Shown one piece after another: positions 1 to 7,556 of a stretch of DNA of 15,248 nucleotides. The stretch's first letter is position 1. Each line of letters opens with the position of its first letter. Position numbers and translations under genes: made by a program. Below the pieces are notes generated by a model. The model made no database searches and had not been told where the DNA came from. It worked only from the letters and a program-made list of their open reading frames with translations. This stretch comes from REEB85 sp018971455 (GTDB lineage: Bacteria; Pseudomonadota; Alphaproteobacteria; Acetobacterales; Acetobacteraceae): contig JAGWNT010000093.1 in the NCBI GenBank assembly GCA_028871195.1, forward strand, positions 1 through 15,248. Reading direction: 5' to 3'.

Positions 1-1
1 G

Positions 2-646
2 GCGGCCGCGCCGCCACCGGAGCCCGCCCTGCCCGCGCCGCTGGCGCCGAGCCGGCCGGAGAATGCCGGGCTCGGCGCGGTGCCCGAGGCCGCCTCGCCG
101 CTGGCCCTGGCCGGGGATGGCGGGCGGCGCCTGCGGCGCGGCCAGCTCGTGCACCTGATGCTCCAGCACCTGCCCGACCTTGCGCCATCGGCGCGCGAGG
201 CGGCGTTGCGGCGGTTCCTCGCCCGGCCGGGCGAGGCTCTCGCCCCGGACGAGATCGCCACCCTGAGCGGCGAAATCCTGGCCGTGCTCGACCATCCCGA
301 CCTCGCGCCGCTGTTCGGCCCCGCGGGGCGCGCCGAGGTGCCGCTGACCGGCCTGGTCGGCGGCAATGTGGTGGGCGGGCTGGTGGACCGGCTGGCGGTG
401 CTGCCCGACGGCGCGGGGAGCGGGCGCGTGCTGGTTGCCGACTACAAGACCAACCGCGCGCCGCCGGCCAGCGCGGCGGCGGTGCCGGTGCTGTATCTGC
501 GCCAGATGGCGGCCTACCGCGCCGTGCTCGCCGCGGCTTTTCCCGGCTATGCGGTGGAATGCGCGCTGGTCTGGACCACCGGGGCGCGGGTGATGACGCT
601 GCCGGCGGCGCTGCTGGACCGCAACGCCCCCGGCGTGGCAGCCTGA
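2..646 (+). CDS. addA: AddA C-terminal part (double-strand break repair helicase-nuclease), 5' end outside window
   Basis: This is the C-terminal part of AddA, the helicase-nuclease subunit of the AddAB complex that processes double-strand breaks for RecA-dependent repair in the cytoplasm. The frame is open from base 2 with no stop, so the gene enters from the left. The visible part is the RecB-like PD-(D/E)XK nuclease domain: an RRGQLVH block near 135-155, VDRL with the aspartate codon at 386-388, VADYKTN with Asp at 440-442 and Lys at 446-448, and a Q-x-x-x-Y motif (QMAAY) at 503-517. These are the expected nuclease motifs in the expected order, so the nuclease looks intact. A proline-rich linker ending in APLAPSRPE precedes the domain, as is usual in alphaproteobacterial AddA. 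A GTG at 80 could be mistaken for a start, but the homologous sequence extends upstream of it. trxA follows 74 nt downstream, an arrangement I recall from other alphaproteobacteria. Confidence 0.9.
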   Translation, partial: AAAPPPEPALPAPLAPSRPENAGLGAVPEAASPLALAGDGGRRLRRGQLVHLMLQHLPDLAPSAREAALRRFLARPGEALAPDEIATLSGEILAVLDHPDLAPLFGPAGRAEVPLTGLVGGNVVGGLVDRLAVLPDGAGSGRVLVADYKTNRAPPASAAAVPVLYLRQMAAYRAVLAAAFPGYAVECALVWTTGARVMTLPAALLDRNAPGVAA

Positions 647-648
647 GC

Positions 649-690
649 GGCGCGCGGGTGACTTGATCGGTGGCCCCGCGCGCCCCATTT
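649..690 (+). terminator. Possible terminator after addA
   Basis: A 10-bp perfect GC inverted repeat (GGCGCGCGGG at 649-658, CCCGCGCGCC at 675-684) begins 3 nt after the addA stop. The loop is 16 nt, and a short ATTT follows at 687-690. It could partly separate addA from trxA transcription. There is no proper T-tract, and chance palindromes are common at this GC content, so this is tentative. Confidence 0.35.
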
Positions 691-720
691 CGACGGCAAC
701 CGAACACAAAGGCATTCCCG

Positions 721-1047
721 ATGAGCGAGAACACCAAGCCGGTCACCGATGACAGTTTCGCCACCGACGTGCTCGGCGCGAGCGGCCCGGTGCTGGTGGA
801 TTTCTGGGCGGAGTGGTGCGGCCCGTGCAAATCCATCGCCCCGGCGCTGGAGGAGATCGGCGCCGAATATGCCGGCAAGCTGACCGTCGCCAAGGTCAAT
901 ATCGACGACAACCCGGTGACGCCGAACACCTACGCGGTGCGCGGCATTCCCACGCTGATCCTGTTCAAGGACGGCAAGCCGGTCTCCACCAAGGTCGGCG
1001 CGGCGCCGAAGAGCGTGCTCAAGGAGTGGGTCGCCTCCTCGATCTGA
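721..1047 (+). CDS. trxA: Thioredoxin
   Basis: This is thioredoxin 1, 108 residues, the normal family length. It is the cytoplasmic dithiol reductant for enzymes such as ribonucleotide reductase and methionine sulfoxide reductase, and the usual electron donor to DsbD-type membrane proteins. The active site WCGPC is at residues 32-36 (Cys33, Cys36), the buried Asp27 lies in VDFWAEW, and the cis-proline Pro77 is in GIPT. I chose the ATG at 721 because AAAGG (708-712) lies 8 nt upstream and the sequence MSENTK fits the family start. The frame continues upstream to a GTG at 670, which would add 17 arginine/proline-rich residues that do not look like thioredoxin. The gene lies downstream of addA and converges on the dsbD homologue, with only 27 bp between the two stop codons. 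Nothing in the sequence is unusual. Confidence 0.97.
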   Translation: MSENTKPVTDDSFATDVLGASGPVLVDFWAEWCGPCKSIAPALEEIGAEYAGKLTVAKVNIDDNPVTPNTYAVRGIPTLILFKDGKPVSTKVGAAPKSVLKEWVASSI

Positions 1048-1078
1048 TCCGTCGCCGGATCACCCGGCCACGGATCAG
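1044..1078. terminator. Shared bidirectional hairpin between trxA and dsbD
   Basis: A perfect 9-bp inverted repeat (CTGATCCGT at 1044-1052, ACGGATCAG at 1070-1078) encloses a second 5-bp stem (GCCGG 1054-1058, CCGGC 1064-1068) with a 5-nt loop. One C-C mismatch separates the two stems. The trxA stop (1045-1047) lies in the left arm and the dsbD stop (1075-1077, minus strand) in the right arm. There is no T-tract on either side. It is a plausible bidirectional terminator or mRNA 3'-end stabiliser for both convergent genes. Confidence 0.6.
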
Positions 1079-3147
1079 CCGGCTATTGGGCTGAACAGGC
1101 GGGCGATCATCCCGCCGGTCAGCACCTGGGGCAGCACGACCGGGTGGCCGCCGCCGGCCGGGTAGAACAGGTAGAGCGGCACGCCGTCATGGCCGTGCGC
1201 GCGCAGGAAGCTGGTGATCACCGCGTCCTGGCGCGTCCAGTCCCCGGTCAGCAGCGCGACGTTGTGGGCGGCGAAGACGGCGCGCGCCGGGGCCGCGTCG
1301 AGCACCAGCCGCTCATTGACCAGGCAGGTCACGCACCACGCCGCCGTGATGTTGAGGAAGACCGGCCGCCCCTCCGCGCGCAGGGCGGCGAGGCGGGCGG
1401 GCGAGAAGGCCTCGGTCCCGCGGCTCGCCTGGGCGGTGCCCTGCGGCGGCGTCGCGGCAACGCCCCAGAGCACGGCCAGCGCCGCCAGCACCGCCAGCGT
1501 GGCGACGGCGCGCGCGCTTCGCCGGCCGATCCCCGCTTGCGCGAGGCCGAGCGCCCAGCCGGCCAGTCCGATCAGCACCAGGCCCGCGGAGGCCGCCAGC
1601 ACGCCGAGCGGGCCGGCCTGCTGGCTCAGCACCCAGACCAGCCACGCCGTTGCGGCATACATCGGGAAGGCCAGCGCCTGGCGCAGGATGTCCATCCAGC
1701 GGCCCGGCCGCGGCATGGCGCGCGCCACCGCCGGCACCGCGGCCAGCACGACATAGGGTGCGGCGAGGCCGAGCCCCATGGCGGCGAAGATGCCGAGCGT
1801 GAGGGCGGCGCTGCCAGCTAGCCCGGCGGCGATGGCGGTCGCCATGAAGGGCGCGGTGCACGGGGTGGCGACCAGCACGGCGAGCAACCCTGTGAAGAAG
1901 CTGCCCACCAGCCCGCGGCGGCGCGCCAGCTCCTGCCCGCTGCCGGCCGGGCCGCCGACGGCGAACACGCCGGAGAGGTTGAGCCCGACGGCGAAGAGCA
2001 GCCAGGCCATGGCGGCGACGAAGACCGGCGACTGGAACTGGAAGCCCCAGCCCAGCTCGGCGCCGCCGGCGCGCAACGCGAGCAGCAGGAAGGCGATCGC
2101 CAGGAACGTCGCCAGCACGCCGGCGGTGTAGGCGCCGGCCTGGGCGAGGGCGTGGCCCCGGCCATGGTGACCGCGGCCCGGGTGACCTCCGCCGGCATGG
2201 TCGGGCCGGTGGCGGGCCAGCCCGGCGAGCCCGGCCGCCTTCATCGCCAGCACCGGGAAGACGCAGGGCATGAGGTTGAGGATCAATCCGCCGAGGAAGG
2301 CGAAGCCGAGCAGCCGGGCAAGCGGCGTGCGGGCCGCCGCCGGGCCGGGTTGCGCGGTGAGGCGGTAGGCGGTGCTCTGCCCGCCGCCATCGCGCAGTTC
2401 GACCAGGCCGGACAGGCCGCCCTTCGGCGCGCCGGCGCGGCCGAAGGTCAGCTGCAGGGCGAGCCGGTCGGGCGCGGCCGTCATCGTCTGCGGCGCGGCG
2501 TTGGCCAGCGTGTCGCCGTCCGGGATGAACCAGGCCGCGCGCACGGCGGCGGGCGACAGACCGGGGCCGGAGAGTGTCAGCACGCCGTCCGGGGCGATGC
2601 GCGCGGACCACGGCGCCGGGCGCGGCATCGCCGCGTCGGCGGCGGCGAACAGCCCGGCCTGCGCCGAGGGGGCGGGCGTGCCGGCCGGCAGCTCGAGCGT
2701 GAAATCGCCCTGCTCGGGGACGCAGATATTCTGGCACACCAGCCAGGTGGCGTGCAGGTGGACGGCGAGCGCGCCCGCCGCGCCGCGCAGGGTGACCGGC
2801 AGCAGCAGATCGCCGGCATAGCCGTAGGTCATCAGCGGACCCTCGGCATTGCGCGACGGCGCGGGCCAGCGGATCGGCCCGGCGGTGACGCCGGCGGGCA
2901 GGCGGAAGGCCAGGCTCGGGGCGGCGCCGGCATCCCCGGGATTCTTCCAGTAGGTGTGCCAGCCCGGCGCCATGCGCAGCCGCAGGCCGACGCGGACCGG
3001 CTGGCCGGGTGCCACGGCGTCGCTTTCGCTGACCAGCGTGGCGGCTGCGCGGGCGCTGGTGACGCTGTCGCTCTGCGCGCCCCATGCGGGCGGCGCGACG
3101 GCCGCGAGCAGCGCCAGACCGGCCAGCCAGATACGCCTGATTGCCAT
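1075..3147 (-). CDS. dsbD: DsbD/ScsB-type transmembrane thiol:disulfide interchange protein
   Basis: This is an inner-membrane reductase of 690 residues that moves electrons from cytoplasmic thioredoxin to periplasmic disulfide-handling proteins. Residues 1-23 form a signal peptide ending AWG-A. An N-terminal periplasmic domain (about 30-265) has the ScsB-like WHTYWKNPG block and the Cys pair C138/C142 (VCQNIC). A membrane domain (about 278-565) carries the two intramembrane cysteines C295 (LMPCVFP) and C430 (ATPCTAP). A C-terminal thioredoxin-like domain has the motif WCVTC (C605/C608). All six relay cysteines are therefore present. The N-terminal domain and overall length resemble the ScsB/DsbD-like branch rather than E. 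coli DsbD. The start at 3147 is supported by AGGA 6 nt upstream (3154-3157 on the + strand). The odd feature is a loop with six histidines at residues 313-332, between the first two membrane segments. It converges with trxA, its probable electron donor, and diverges from hrpB with a 44-bp gap. The exact periplasmic client is unknown. Confidence 0.92.
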   Translation of the reverse strand: MAIRRIWLAGLALLAAVAPPAWGAQSDSVTSARAAATLVSESDAVAPGQPVRVGLRLRMAPGWHTYWKNPGDAGAAPSLAFRLPAGVTAGPIRWPAPSRNAEGPLMTYGYAGDLLLPVTLRGAAGALAVHLHATWLVCQNICVPEQGDFTLELPAGTPAPSAQAGLFAAADAAMPRPAPWSARIAPDGVLTLSGPGLSPAAVRAAWFIPDGDTLANAAPQTMTAAPDRLALQLTFGRAGAPKGGLSGLVELRDGGGQSTAYRLTAQPGPAAARTPLARLLGFAFLGGLILNLMPCVFPVLAMKAAGLAGLARHRPDHAGGGHPGRGHHGRGHALAQAGAYTAGVLATFLAIAFLLLALRAGGAELGWGFQFQSPVFVAAMAWLLFAVGLNLSGVFAVGGPAGSGQELARRRGLVGSFFTGLLAVLVATPCTAPFMATAIAAGLAGSAALTLGIFAAMGLGLAAPYVVLAAVPAVARAMPRPGRWMDILRQALAFPMYAATAWLVWVLSQQAGPLGVLAASAGLVLIGLAGWALGLAQAGIGRRSARAVATLAVLAALAVLWGVAATPPQGTAQASRGTEAFSPARLAALRAEGRPVFLNITAAWCVTCLVNERLVLDAAPARAVFAAHNVALLTGDWTRQDAVITSFLRAHGHDGVPLYLFYPAGGGHPVVLPQVLTGGMIARLFSPIAG

Positions 3148-3191
3148 AACTCATCCTACTCCGCGCGGCGGATCGGTGATACGCGGCGACG

Positions 3192-5657
3192 GTGACATCC
3201 GCGCCACCTCCTGAACCCGAACTGCCCGTCCTGGCAAGCCTGCCGGCGCTGCGGGCCGCGCTCGCGGCCGGGCGCAATGCCGTGCTGATCGCCCCGCCCG
3301 GCGCCGGCAAGACCACGCTGGTGCCGCCGGCACTGCTCGACGAGTCCTGGCTTGGCGGGCAGCGCATCGTCATGCTGGAGCCGCGGCGCCTGGCGACACG
3401 GGCGGCGGCGGCCCGTATGGCCGCCCTGCGTGGCGAGCAGGTCGGGCAGGTGATCGGCTACCGGACCCGCCTGGACTCCGCCGTCTCGGCGGCGACCCGC
3501 GTGGAGGTGGTGACCGAGGGGCTGCTGGTGCGCCGCCTGCTGGGCGATCCCGGGCTCGACGGCGTCGGGCTGGTCATCCTCGATGAGGTGCATGAGCGCG
3601 GGCTCGACGCCGACATGGCGCTGGCCTTCTGCCGGCATCTGCAGGTGACGTTGCGGCCGGAGCTGCGCCTGCTCGCCATGTCGGCCACCGCCGACGGCGC
3701 GCGGCTCGCCCGGCTGCTCGACGGCGAGATCATCGAAAGCGCGGGGCGCGCCCATCCGGTGGAGATCCGCCACGCGGCGCGCGACCTCGCCGGCCTGCGC
3801 GACCTGCCCGAGGCGATGGCCCGCGCGGTGCGCGCGGCGCTCGCCGAACCCGGGGAAGCCGGGAAGCCGGGCGACATCCTCGCCTTCCTGCCCGGCATGG
3901 GCGAGATCCGCCGGACCGAGGCCGCGCTGGCCGGCTGCGGCGCGCTGGTGCTGCCGCTGCATGGCGAGCTGCCGCCCGCCGCCCAGGATCTGGCGCTGCG
4001 GCCGGCGGCGGGGCGGCGGGTGGTGCTGGCAACCTCGATCGCCGAGACCTCGCTGACCGTGCCGGGGGTGCGCATCGTCGTCGATGGCGGGTGGCGGCGC
4101 GCGCCGCGGCTGGATGCGGCGAGCGGGCTGACGCGGCTGGCCACCCTGCGCATCAGCCGGGCCGCCGCCGCGCAGCGCGCCGGGCGAGCCGGGCGCGAGG
4201 CGCCGGGCGTCGCGATCCGGCTGTGGACGCCCGCCACGCAGCGGGGCCTGGCCGAGTTCGACCGGCCGGAAATCCTCGAAGCCGATCTGGCAGGGCTGGC
4301 GCTGGATTGCGCCGCCTGGGGCGAGGCGCCGACCGATCTCCCGTTTCCCGACCCGCCGCCGGCCGGCCCGCTGGCGGCGGCGGTGGCGCTGCTGGTCGAA
4401 CTCGGCGCGATGGCGGAGGGCGGCGGCATGACCGATCTCGGCCGGCGCATGGCCGGGCTCGGCGCCCATCCGCGGCTGGCGGCGATGATGCTGGCCGCCG
4501 CCACCCCGGGCGAGCGCGCGCTGGCGGCCGATCTGGCGGCGATCCTGGAGGAGCGCGACCCGCTGCGCGGCACCGAGCTGGCCTGCGACATCGCCCTTCG
4601 CCTCGACGCCCTCGACGGCCGAGGCGAGGCCGACCGGGCGGCGCTGGCGCGCATCCGCCGCGGTGCCGGACAGTATCGCCGCCGGCTCGGCGCCGGCGCC
4701 ATCGCGCATGAGGGCGAGGCCGGGATGCTGCTCGCCGCGGGCTTCCCCGACCGCATCGCCCAGCGCCGCGGCGAACCGGGCAGCTTCCGTCTCGCCGGCG
4801 GGGGCGGGGCGAAGCTGCCGCTGGCCGACCCGCTGTCGCGCGCCGGGCTGCTGGCGGTGGCGTCGCTCGAGATGAAGGCAGGGGCGACGAACAACGGCGC
4901 CCGCATCCGCCTGGCCGCCCCGCTCGACCCCCGCCGCCTGCCGGCGAGCCTCGTCGCCCGCCTGCGCGAGACCACCGAGCGCGGCTTCGACCCGGTGACC
5001 GGGACCGTGCTGGTGCGCCGGCGGCGGCGCCTCGGTGCGCTCGTGCTCGAGGACCGCACCGAGCCCGCGCCGCCGGAGGAGGCCGCCGGCGCCCTCGCCG
5101 CCGCCCTGCCGCTCGACGCGCTGGGCTGGGGCGAGGAGGCCCGCCAGCTCCAGGCGCGGGCGGCGTGGATGCGCCGCGTCGAGCCGGAGGGCGGCTGGCC
5201 CGATCTCTCGGATGCGGCGCTCGATGCCGATCGCGCCTGGCTGGAGGCCGCATTGTTCGGCTGCACGCGGCGCGAGGAGGCGGCGCGGCTCGATGTGGCG
5301 GGGCTGCTCCGCGCGCGGCTCGGCCACGGGCTGGCGAGCCGGCTGGAGCGCGAGGTGCCGGGCGCGGTCGCGCTGCCGGGCGGGCGGGCGCGCATCGACT
5401 ATGCCCAGGACGTGCCGCTGGCCGAGGCGCGGGCGCAGGCCTTCTACGGTCTGGCAACGACGCCGCTGCTGGCCGGCGGGCGGGTGCCGCTGCGGCTCGC
5501 CCTGCTGTCGCCGGCGGGCCGGCCGATCGCCATCACCGCCGATCTGGCCGGCTTCTGGGGCGGCGGCTGGGCCGATGCGCGCCGCGACATGCGCGGCCGC
5601 TACCCGAAGCATCACTGGCCGGAGGATCCGGTGCGCGAGGCGGTGCGGCCGCGCTGA
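3192..5657 (+). CDS. hrpB: ATP-dependent helicase HrpB
   Basis: This is a DEAH-type superfamily 2 helicase of the HrpB family, 821 residues, the usual family length. Its biological role is poorly defined, but RNA or nucleoprotein remodelling is assumed from its relatives. Visible motifs are Walker A GAGKTT (residues 37-42), DEVHER (131-136), SAT (164-166), TSIAETSLT (281-289) and the arginine-finger motif QRAGRAGR (328-335). A long C-terminal HrpB-specific region ends with a W-rich segment (GFWGGGWADARRDMRGRYPKH), typical of the family. The start is a GTG at 3192 with no convincing Shine-Dalgarno sequence. An in-frame start further inside would cut close to the Walker A motif, so 3192 is the best choice. 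It is transcribed away from dsbD and toward htrA, which begins 16 nt after its stop. In E. coli hrpB lies immediately upstream of the class A PBP gene mrcB. Here a class A PBP gene lies downstream in the same direction, but four genes intervene. Confidence 0.95.
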   Translation: MTSAPPPEPELPVLASLPALRAALAAGRNAVLIAPPGAGKTTLVPPALLDESWLGGQRIVMLEPRRLATRAAAARMAALRGEQVGQVIGYRTRLDSAVSAATRVEVVTEGLLVRRLLGDPGLDGVGLVILDEVHERGLDADMALAFCRHLQVTLRPELRLLAMSATADGARLARLLDGEIIESAGRAHPVEIRHAARDLAGLRDLPEAMARAVRAALAEPGEAGKPGDILAFLPGMGEIRRTEAALAGCGALVLPLHGELPPAAQDLALRPAAGRRVVLATSIAETSLTVPGVRIVVDGGWRRAPRLDAASGLTRLATLRISRAAAAQRAGRAGREAPGVAIRLWTPATQRGLAEFDRPEILEADLAGLALDCAAWGEAPTDLPFPDPPPAGPLAAAVALLVELGAMAEGGGMTDLGRRMAGLGAHPRLAAMMLAAATPGERALAADLAAILEERDPLRGTELACDIALRLDALDGRGEADRAALARIRRGAGQYRRRLGAGAIAHEGEAGMLLAAGFPDRIAQRRGEPGSFRLAGGGGAKLPLADPLSRAGLLAVASLEMKAGATNNGARIRLAAPLDPRRLPASLVARLRETTERGFDPVTGTVLVRRRRRLGALVLEDRTEPAPPEEAAGALAAALPLDALGWGEEARQLQARAAWMRRVEPEGGWPDLSDAALDADRAWLEAALFGCTRREEAARLDVAGLLRARLGHGLASRLEREVPGAVALPGGRARIDYAQDVPLAEARAQAFYGLATTPLLAGGRVPLRLALLSPAGRPIAITADLAGFWGGGWADARRDMRGRYPKHHWPEDPVREAVRPR

Positions 5658-5673
5658 TCCCCGCTTGTGAGCG

Positions 5674-6834
5674 ATGCACGCCATCGCCATTTCCCCCTCA
5701 CCGATCCGTCCGGGACCCGATTCGCCGATGCCGATGCCCGCCCCCCTGCCGCGCCGTGCCGCCCTGTTGCTGGCGCTGGCCACCGCCGTGCCCGCGAGTC
5801 TGGCCGCGTGGCCGGCGGTGGCTCGGGTGGGGCCGCAGAGCTTCGCGCCGCTGATCCGCGCGGTGCTGCCCAGCGTGGTCAACATCGCGGTGACCGAGAT
5901 GCCGGCGGGCGGCGATCCGCTGGCCACGCTGCCGCCGGAATTGCGCCGGCGCTTCGCCGACCGGCTGCAGAAGCGCAACCGGCAGGCCGCCGAGCCGCAG
6001 ATGAGCGGCGCCGGATCCGGCTTCATCGTCGATCCCGACGGCACCATCGTCACCAACAACCATGTCATCGAGGGCGCGAGCCGCATCGTCGTGGCGCTGG
6101 CCGACGGCAGCACGCTGCGCGCCCGCGTGATCGGCACCGACGACCTGACCGACATCGCGGTGATCAGGGTCGATCCGCCGCATCCGCTGCCGGCGATCAG
6201 CTGGGGCGACAGCCGGGCGCTGGAGGTCGGAGACTGGGTGATCGCGGCCGGCAATCCGTTCGGCCTGGGCGGTTCGGTCAGCGCCGGCATCGTCTCGGCG
6301 CGCGGGCGCGACCTCGGCGCCGGGCTGTTCGACGATTTCATCCAGGTCGATGCGCCGATCAATCCGGGCAATTCCGGCGGGCCGCTGTTCAATGCCGATG
6401 GGCAGGTGGTCGGCATGACCACCGCCATCTACTCGCCCTCCGGCGGTTCGGTCGGCATCGGCTTCGCCATTCCGAGCGAGCTCTTGCGCGAGGTGATCGC
6501 CGGGCTGCGCGCGCATGGGCGCATGGATCGCGGCTGGCTCGGGCTGTCGGCGCAGGACGTGCCGCCCGAGCGGCTGCCCGGCCGGCCGCTGCGCCCCGGC
6601 GGCGTCGGGGTCGCGGCGGTCGATCGCGCGGGGCCGGCGGCGCGGGCCGGGGTGCGGGCGGGGGACATGATCGCCGCGATCGACGGCCGGCCCGTCGCCT
6701 CGGCGCGCGGGCTGATCCGCGCGGTGGCGCTGAGCCCGCCGGGCCGCGCCATCCACCTGCTCTTGCGGCGCAACGGGCGCAGCTACGACATTGAGGTCAC
6801 GGTCGGTCGGCGGCCGAATATCGGGGAGAAGTGA
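5674..6834 (+). CDS. htrA: HtrA/Deg-family periplasmic serine protease, single PDZ domain
   Basis: This is a trypsin-like S1C protease that degrades or senses misfolded envelope proteins. Counted from the ATG at 5674 (386 aa), the catalytic triad is His130 (TNNHVI), Asp160 (LTDIAVI) and Ser234 (GNSGGP), with one PDZ domain at about 287-378. DegP and DegQ usually have two PDZ domains, so the layout is closer to DegS or short HtrA proteins. The N-terminus has an RR pair followed by a hydrophobic stretch (residues 27-46) that reads as a signal peptide or anchor. The RR could be a weak Tat signal. In-frame ATGs at 5728 and 5734 would give a conventional short signal peptide and are serious alternatives; no upstream start has a clear ribosome binding site. 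The stop lies 4 nt before the response regulator start, so the two genes are very probably co-transcribed. Confidence 0.93.
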   Translation: MHAIAISPSPIRPGPDSPMPMPAPLPRRAALLLALATAVPASLAAWPAVARVGPQSFAPLIRAVLPSVVNIAVTEMPAGGDPLATLPPELRRRFADRLQKRNRQAAEPQMSGAGSGFIVDPDGTIVTNNHVIEGASRIVVALADGSTLRARVIGTDDLTDIAVIRVDPPHPLPAISWGDSRALEVGDWVIAAGNPFGLGGSVSAGIVSARGRDLGAGLFDDFIQVDAPINPGNSGGPLFNADGQVVGMTTAIYSPSGGSVGIGFAIPSELLREVIAGLRAHGRMDRGWLGLSAQDVPPERLPGRPLRPGGVGVAAVDRAGPAARAGVRAGDMIAAIDGRPVASARGLIRAVALSPPGRAIHLLLRRNGRSYDIEVTVGRRPNIGEK

Positions 6835-6838
6835 GCGG
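6823..6838 (+). promoter_or_regulatory. Ribosome binding site deciding the response-regulator start
   Basis: GGGGAGAA at 6823-6830 ends 8 nt before the ATG at 6839, inside the last codons of htrA. It supports starting the regulator at MRILVVEDD rather than at an upstream GTG (6791) that would overlap htrA. It also implies translational coupling between the two genes. Confidence 0.6.
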
Positions 6839-7522
6839 ATGCGCATCCTGGTGGTGGAGGACGACAAGGACGTGGCGGGCTTCGTCGTCAAGGGGCTGAA
6901 GGAGGCGGGCCACGTGGTCGAGCACGTCGCCAATGGCCGCGACGGGCTGTTCATGGCGGCGAGCGAGGGGTTCGACGCGATCGTGCTCGACCGCATGCTG
7001 CCGGGCGGCGTGGACGGGCTGCGCCTGCTCGAGACGCTGCGCAGCCAGGGCAACAACACCCCGGTGCTGTTCCTCTCGGCGATGGCGCAGGTCGATGACC
7101 GGGTGCGCGGGCTGAAGGCGGGCGGCGACGACTACATGACCAAGCCCTTCGCCTTCTCCGAGCTGCTCGCGCGCGTCGAGGCGCTGGCGCGGCGCGGCAA
7201 GAGCGAAGGGCCGACCACCAAGCTCGCGGTCGGCGACCTCGAGATGGACCTGCTGTCGCGCGGCGTGCGGCGGGCCGGGCAGAAGATCGATCTGCAGCCG
7301 CGCGAGTTCCGTCTTCTGGAATATCTCATGCGCCATGCCGGCCAGGTGGTGACCCGCACCATGCTGCTCGAGGGGGTGTGGGATTATCATTTCGACCCGC
7401 AGACGAATGTGATCGACGTGCATGTCTCCCGCCTGCGCCAGAAGGTGGACAAGCCGTTCCCCGATCCGTTGATCCACACCGTGCGCAATGCCGGCTACAT
7501 GCTGCGCCCTGAAGCGCCTTGA
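6839..7522 (+). CDS. OmpR/PhoB-family response regulator
   Basis: This is a two-component response regulator of 227 residues, the standard size. The receiver domain (1-115) has the acidic pocket Glu7/Asp8/Asp9, the phospho-acceptor Asp51 (IVLDRMLPG), Ser80 (LFLSAM) and Lys102 (TKPFAF). The C-terminal winged-helix domain (about 128-225) has the LQPREFRLLEYL helix and the DPQTNVIDVHVSRLRQKVD recognition helix, close in style to CusR/CzcR/QseB-type regulators. The ATG at 6839 begins exactly at the family MRILVVEDD and has a good Shine-Dalgarno sequence. It sits between a periplasmic protease and its cognate kinase gene, 34 nt before the kinase ATG. That context suggests an envelope-stress or periplasmic cue, but the signal and target genes cannot be read from sequence. 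Confidence 0.95.
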   Translation: MRILVVEDDKDVAGFVVKGLKEAGHVVEHVANGRDGLFMAASEGFDAIVLDRMLPGGVDGLRLLETLRSQGNNTPVLFLSAMAQVDDRVRGLKAGGDDYMTKPFAFSELLARVEALARRGKSEGPTTKLAVGDLEMDLLSRGVRRAGQKIDLQPREFRLLEYLMRHAGQVVTRTMLLEGVWDYHFDPQTNVIDVHVSRLRQKVDKPFPDPLIHTVRNAGYMLRPEAP

Positions 7523-7556
7523 GCTGGCGGCGCGCTGACGTGGCGGGGGTGCGGCG

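Noticed and set aside
663..692. Possible trxA promoter with TTGATC as -35 and CATTTC as -10
   Set aside because: The -10 match is poor, and the -35 lies in the loop of the hairpin after addA. This is too weak to list as a feature.
670..720. A longer thioredoxin starting at GTG 670
   Set aside because: The extra 17 residues do not fit thioredoxin, and the ATG at 721 has a good ribosome site.
2152..3195. A plus-strand open frame of 347 codons opposite dsbD
   Set aside because: Glycine/arginine-rich shadow without motifs; the minus-strand DsbD homologue is clearly the real gene.
3156..6428. A minus-strand open frame of about 1090 codons opposite hrpB and htrA
   Set aside because: Low-complexity R/A/Q/G-rich translation, no motif, and complete overlap with two genes having intact catalytic motifs. 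It is a GC-driven shadow.
6791..6838. An upstream GTG start for the response regulator overlapping htrA
   Set aside because: The receiver domain begins exactly at the ATG at 6839, and GGGGAG is well placed for that start.
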